The position numbers and the translations under genes were made by a program. DNA of 64,000 bases, from assembly GCA_963736575.1 (NCBI GenBank), contig CAVTPD010000001.1, positions 2,108,001 through 2,172,000 on the forward strand, given 5' to 3'. Positions within the stretch are counted from its first letter, which is position 1. Each line of letters begins with the position of its first letter. This document shows, one piece after another, positions 63,524 to 64,000 of the stretch. A model generated the notes under the pieces. The model saw only the letters and a list, made by a program, of their open reading frames with translations, did no database searches and was not told the DNA's origin. Origin of the DNA: CAVTPD01 sp963736575 (GTDB taxonomy: Bacteria > Bacteroidota > Bacteroidia > Cytophagales > JAAEPT01).

Positions 63524-64000
63524 ATGGATATTCATGAAATAATTTCAGAAATACAGACCGAAGTAACCCCCTACTTTGGCCAAGGAAAAACCGTTGGATA
63601 TATACCCGCTTTAAGAGACATTGACCCCAAGCAATTTGCATTAACAGTAACCACAACGGAAGGAAAACAATTTCAGACGGGAGATTCTAGTGCCAAGTAT
63701 TCTATTCAAAGTGTATCTAAAGTAATCACCTTTACGGTGGCATTAAAATTATTAGGTACAGATTTCTGGAAAAGAATTGGCAGAGAACCTTCGGGAGATC
63801 CTTTCAACTCTTTAGTACAGTTAGAATATGAACACGGAATACCAAGAAATCCATTTATTAATGCCGGTGCTTTAGTGGCTACAGATATTCTTATTTCAGA
63901 ATTAAAAGATGCTAAAGCTGAAATTTTAGATTTCACCAGAGAATTGACCCAAAACCCAAACATAGATTACGATTATAGCGTGGTAAAAAGCGAAAAAGAA
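63524..64000 (+). CDS. glsA: Glutaminase (3' end outside window)
   Basis: The first 159 residues of a serine-dependent beta-lactamase-related glutaminase, running off the window. It converts glutamine to glutamate and ammonia. Family motifs seen are GKTVGYIPALRDIDP, the active-site Ser region FQTGDSSAKYSIQSVSKVIT (S-x2-K) and RIGREPSGDPFNSLVQLEYE followed by GIPRNPFINAGALVATD. The start is ATG 63524, 45 bases after the preceding stop and behind a terminator. Confidence 0.92.
   Translation, partial: MDIHEIISEIQTEVTPYFGQGKTVGYIPALRDIDPKQFALTVTTTEGKQFQTGDSSAKYSIQSVSKVITFTVALKLLGTDFWKRIGREPSGDPFNSLVQLEYEHGIPRNPFINAGALVATDILISELKDAKAEILDFTRELTQNPNIDYDYSVVKSEKE

Noticed and set aside
1..64000. CRISPR array, prophage or complete insertion sequence
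   Set aside because: I saw no regularly spaced direct repeats and no cas, integrase, capsid or transposase genes on either strand.

Overview
The window is chromosomal DNA of a Bacteroidota bacterium, most likely a marine member of the Flavobacteriia. Support comes from two PorP/SprF proteins, two proteins with gliding-motility C-terminal (CHU_C) domains, two secreted enzymes with type IX sorting tails, promoter -7 elements of the form TAnnTTTG, low GC (judged by eye), and the families present (DUF2214, PepSY-like, LytTR with a LytS-like kinase, a secreted CHAT protein). No rRNA, CRISPR array, phage or intact transposase was seen. One tRNA gene, tRNA-Leu(CAA), is present.

Layout. 0-14 kb: end of a PhzF gene, an XRE regulator, an ECF sigma / anti-sigma / gliding-motility protein operon facing a divergent porP gene, a frameshifted membrane-SRPBCC gene, a PorP plus 1.3-kaa adhesin pair, a pectate lyase, and a GNAT enzyme with a DUF2214 protein. 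14-18.6 kb: a GNAT-nitrilase fusion, an acidic small protein, a HEPN-like protein whose catalytic motif is degenerate, and PpnP. 18.7-25.3 kb: four paralogues of a tiny secreted repeat protein (repeat core KNAKPWDGKE), two of them flanking a LuxR-type two-component system, with a 14-bp palindrome CCGTATNNATACGG upstream of each. A small cassette-like stretch (TPM-domain gene plus a frameshifted secreted protein) lies between copies 1 and 2, with attC-like inverted repeats. 25.6-29.7 kb: a LytTR/LytS-like two-component system and a VWA protein, visibly more GC-rich than its surroundings. 29.8-32.1 kb: a lipoprotein, a decayed AraC gene, the tRNA, a broken histidine kinase and a PepSY-like protein.

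32.5-37.7 kb: the DabA-DabB inorganic carbon transporter facing a beta-carbonic anhydrase. 37.7-44.1 kb: a DUF62 protein divergent from an overlapping chain phoH - M43 metalloprotease - comEC - frameshifted histone-deacetylase-like gene. 44.1-45.5 kb: a perfect 30-bp palindrome and toxin-antitoxin remnants. 45.5-48 kb: metG and an Hpt protein. 48.2-54.7 kb: a tetR-tolC-hlyD-RND efflux operon whose RND gene carries one frameshift. 55-64 kb: a frameshifted membrane protein, a TauE/SafE permease with an extra C-terminal domain, a frameshifted ferredoxin-type reductase, purB, a beta-barrel/secreted CHAT pair, a fatty acid hydroxylase and the start of a glutaminase gene.

The most novel-looking element is the secreted-repeat-protein family with its shared palindromic promoter element and embedded two-component system. 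A caution for the whole window is that many conserved genes are broken by single-base indels. Either the assembly has residual errors or gene decay is unusually common here.
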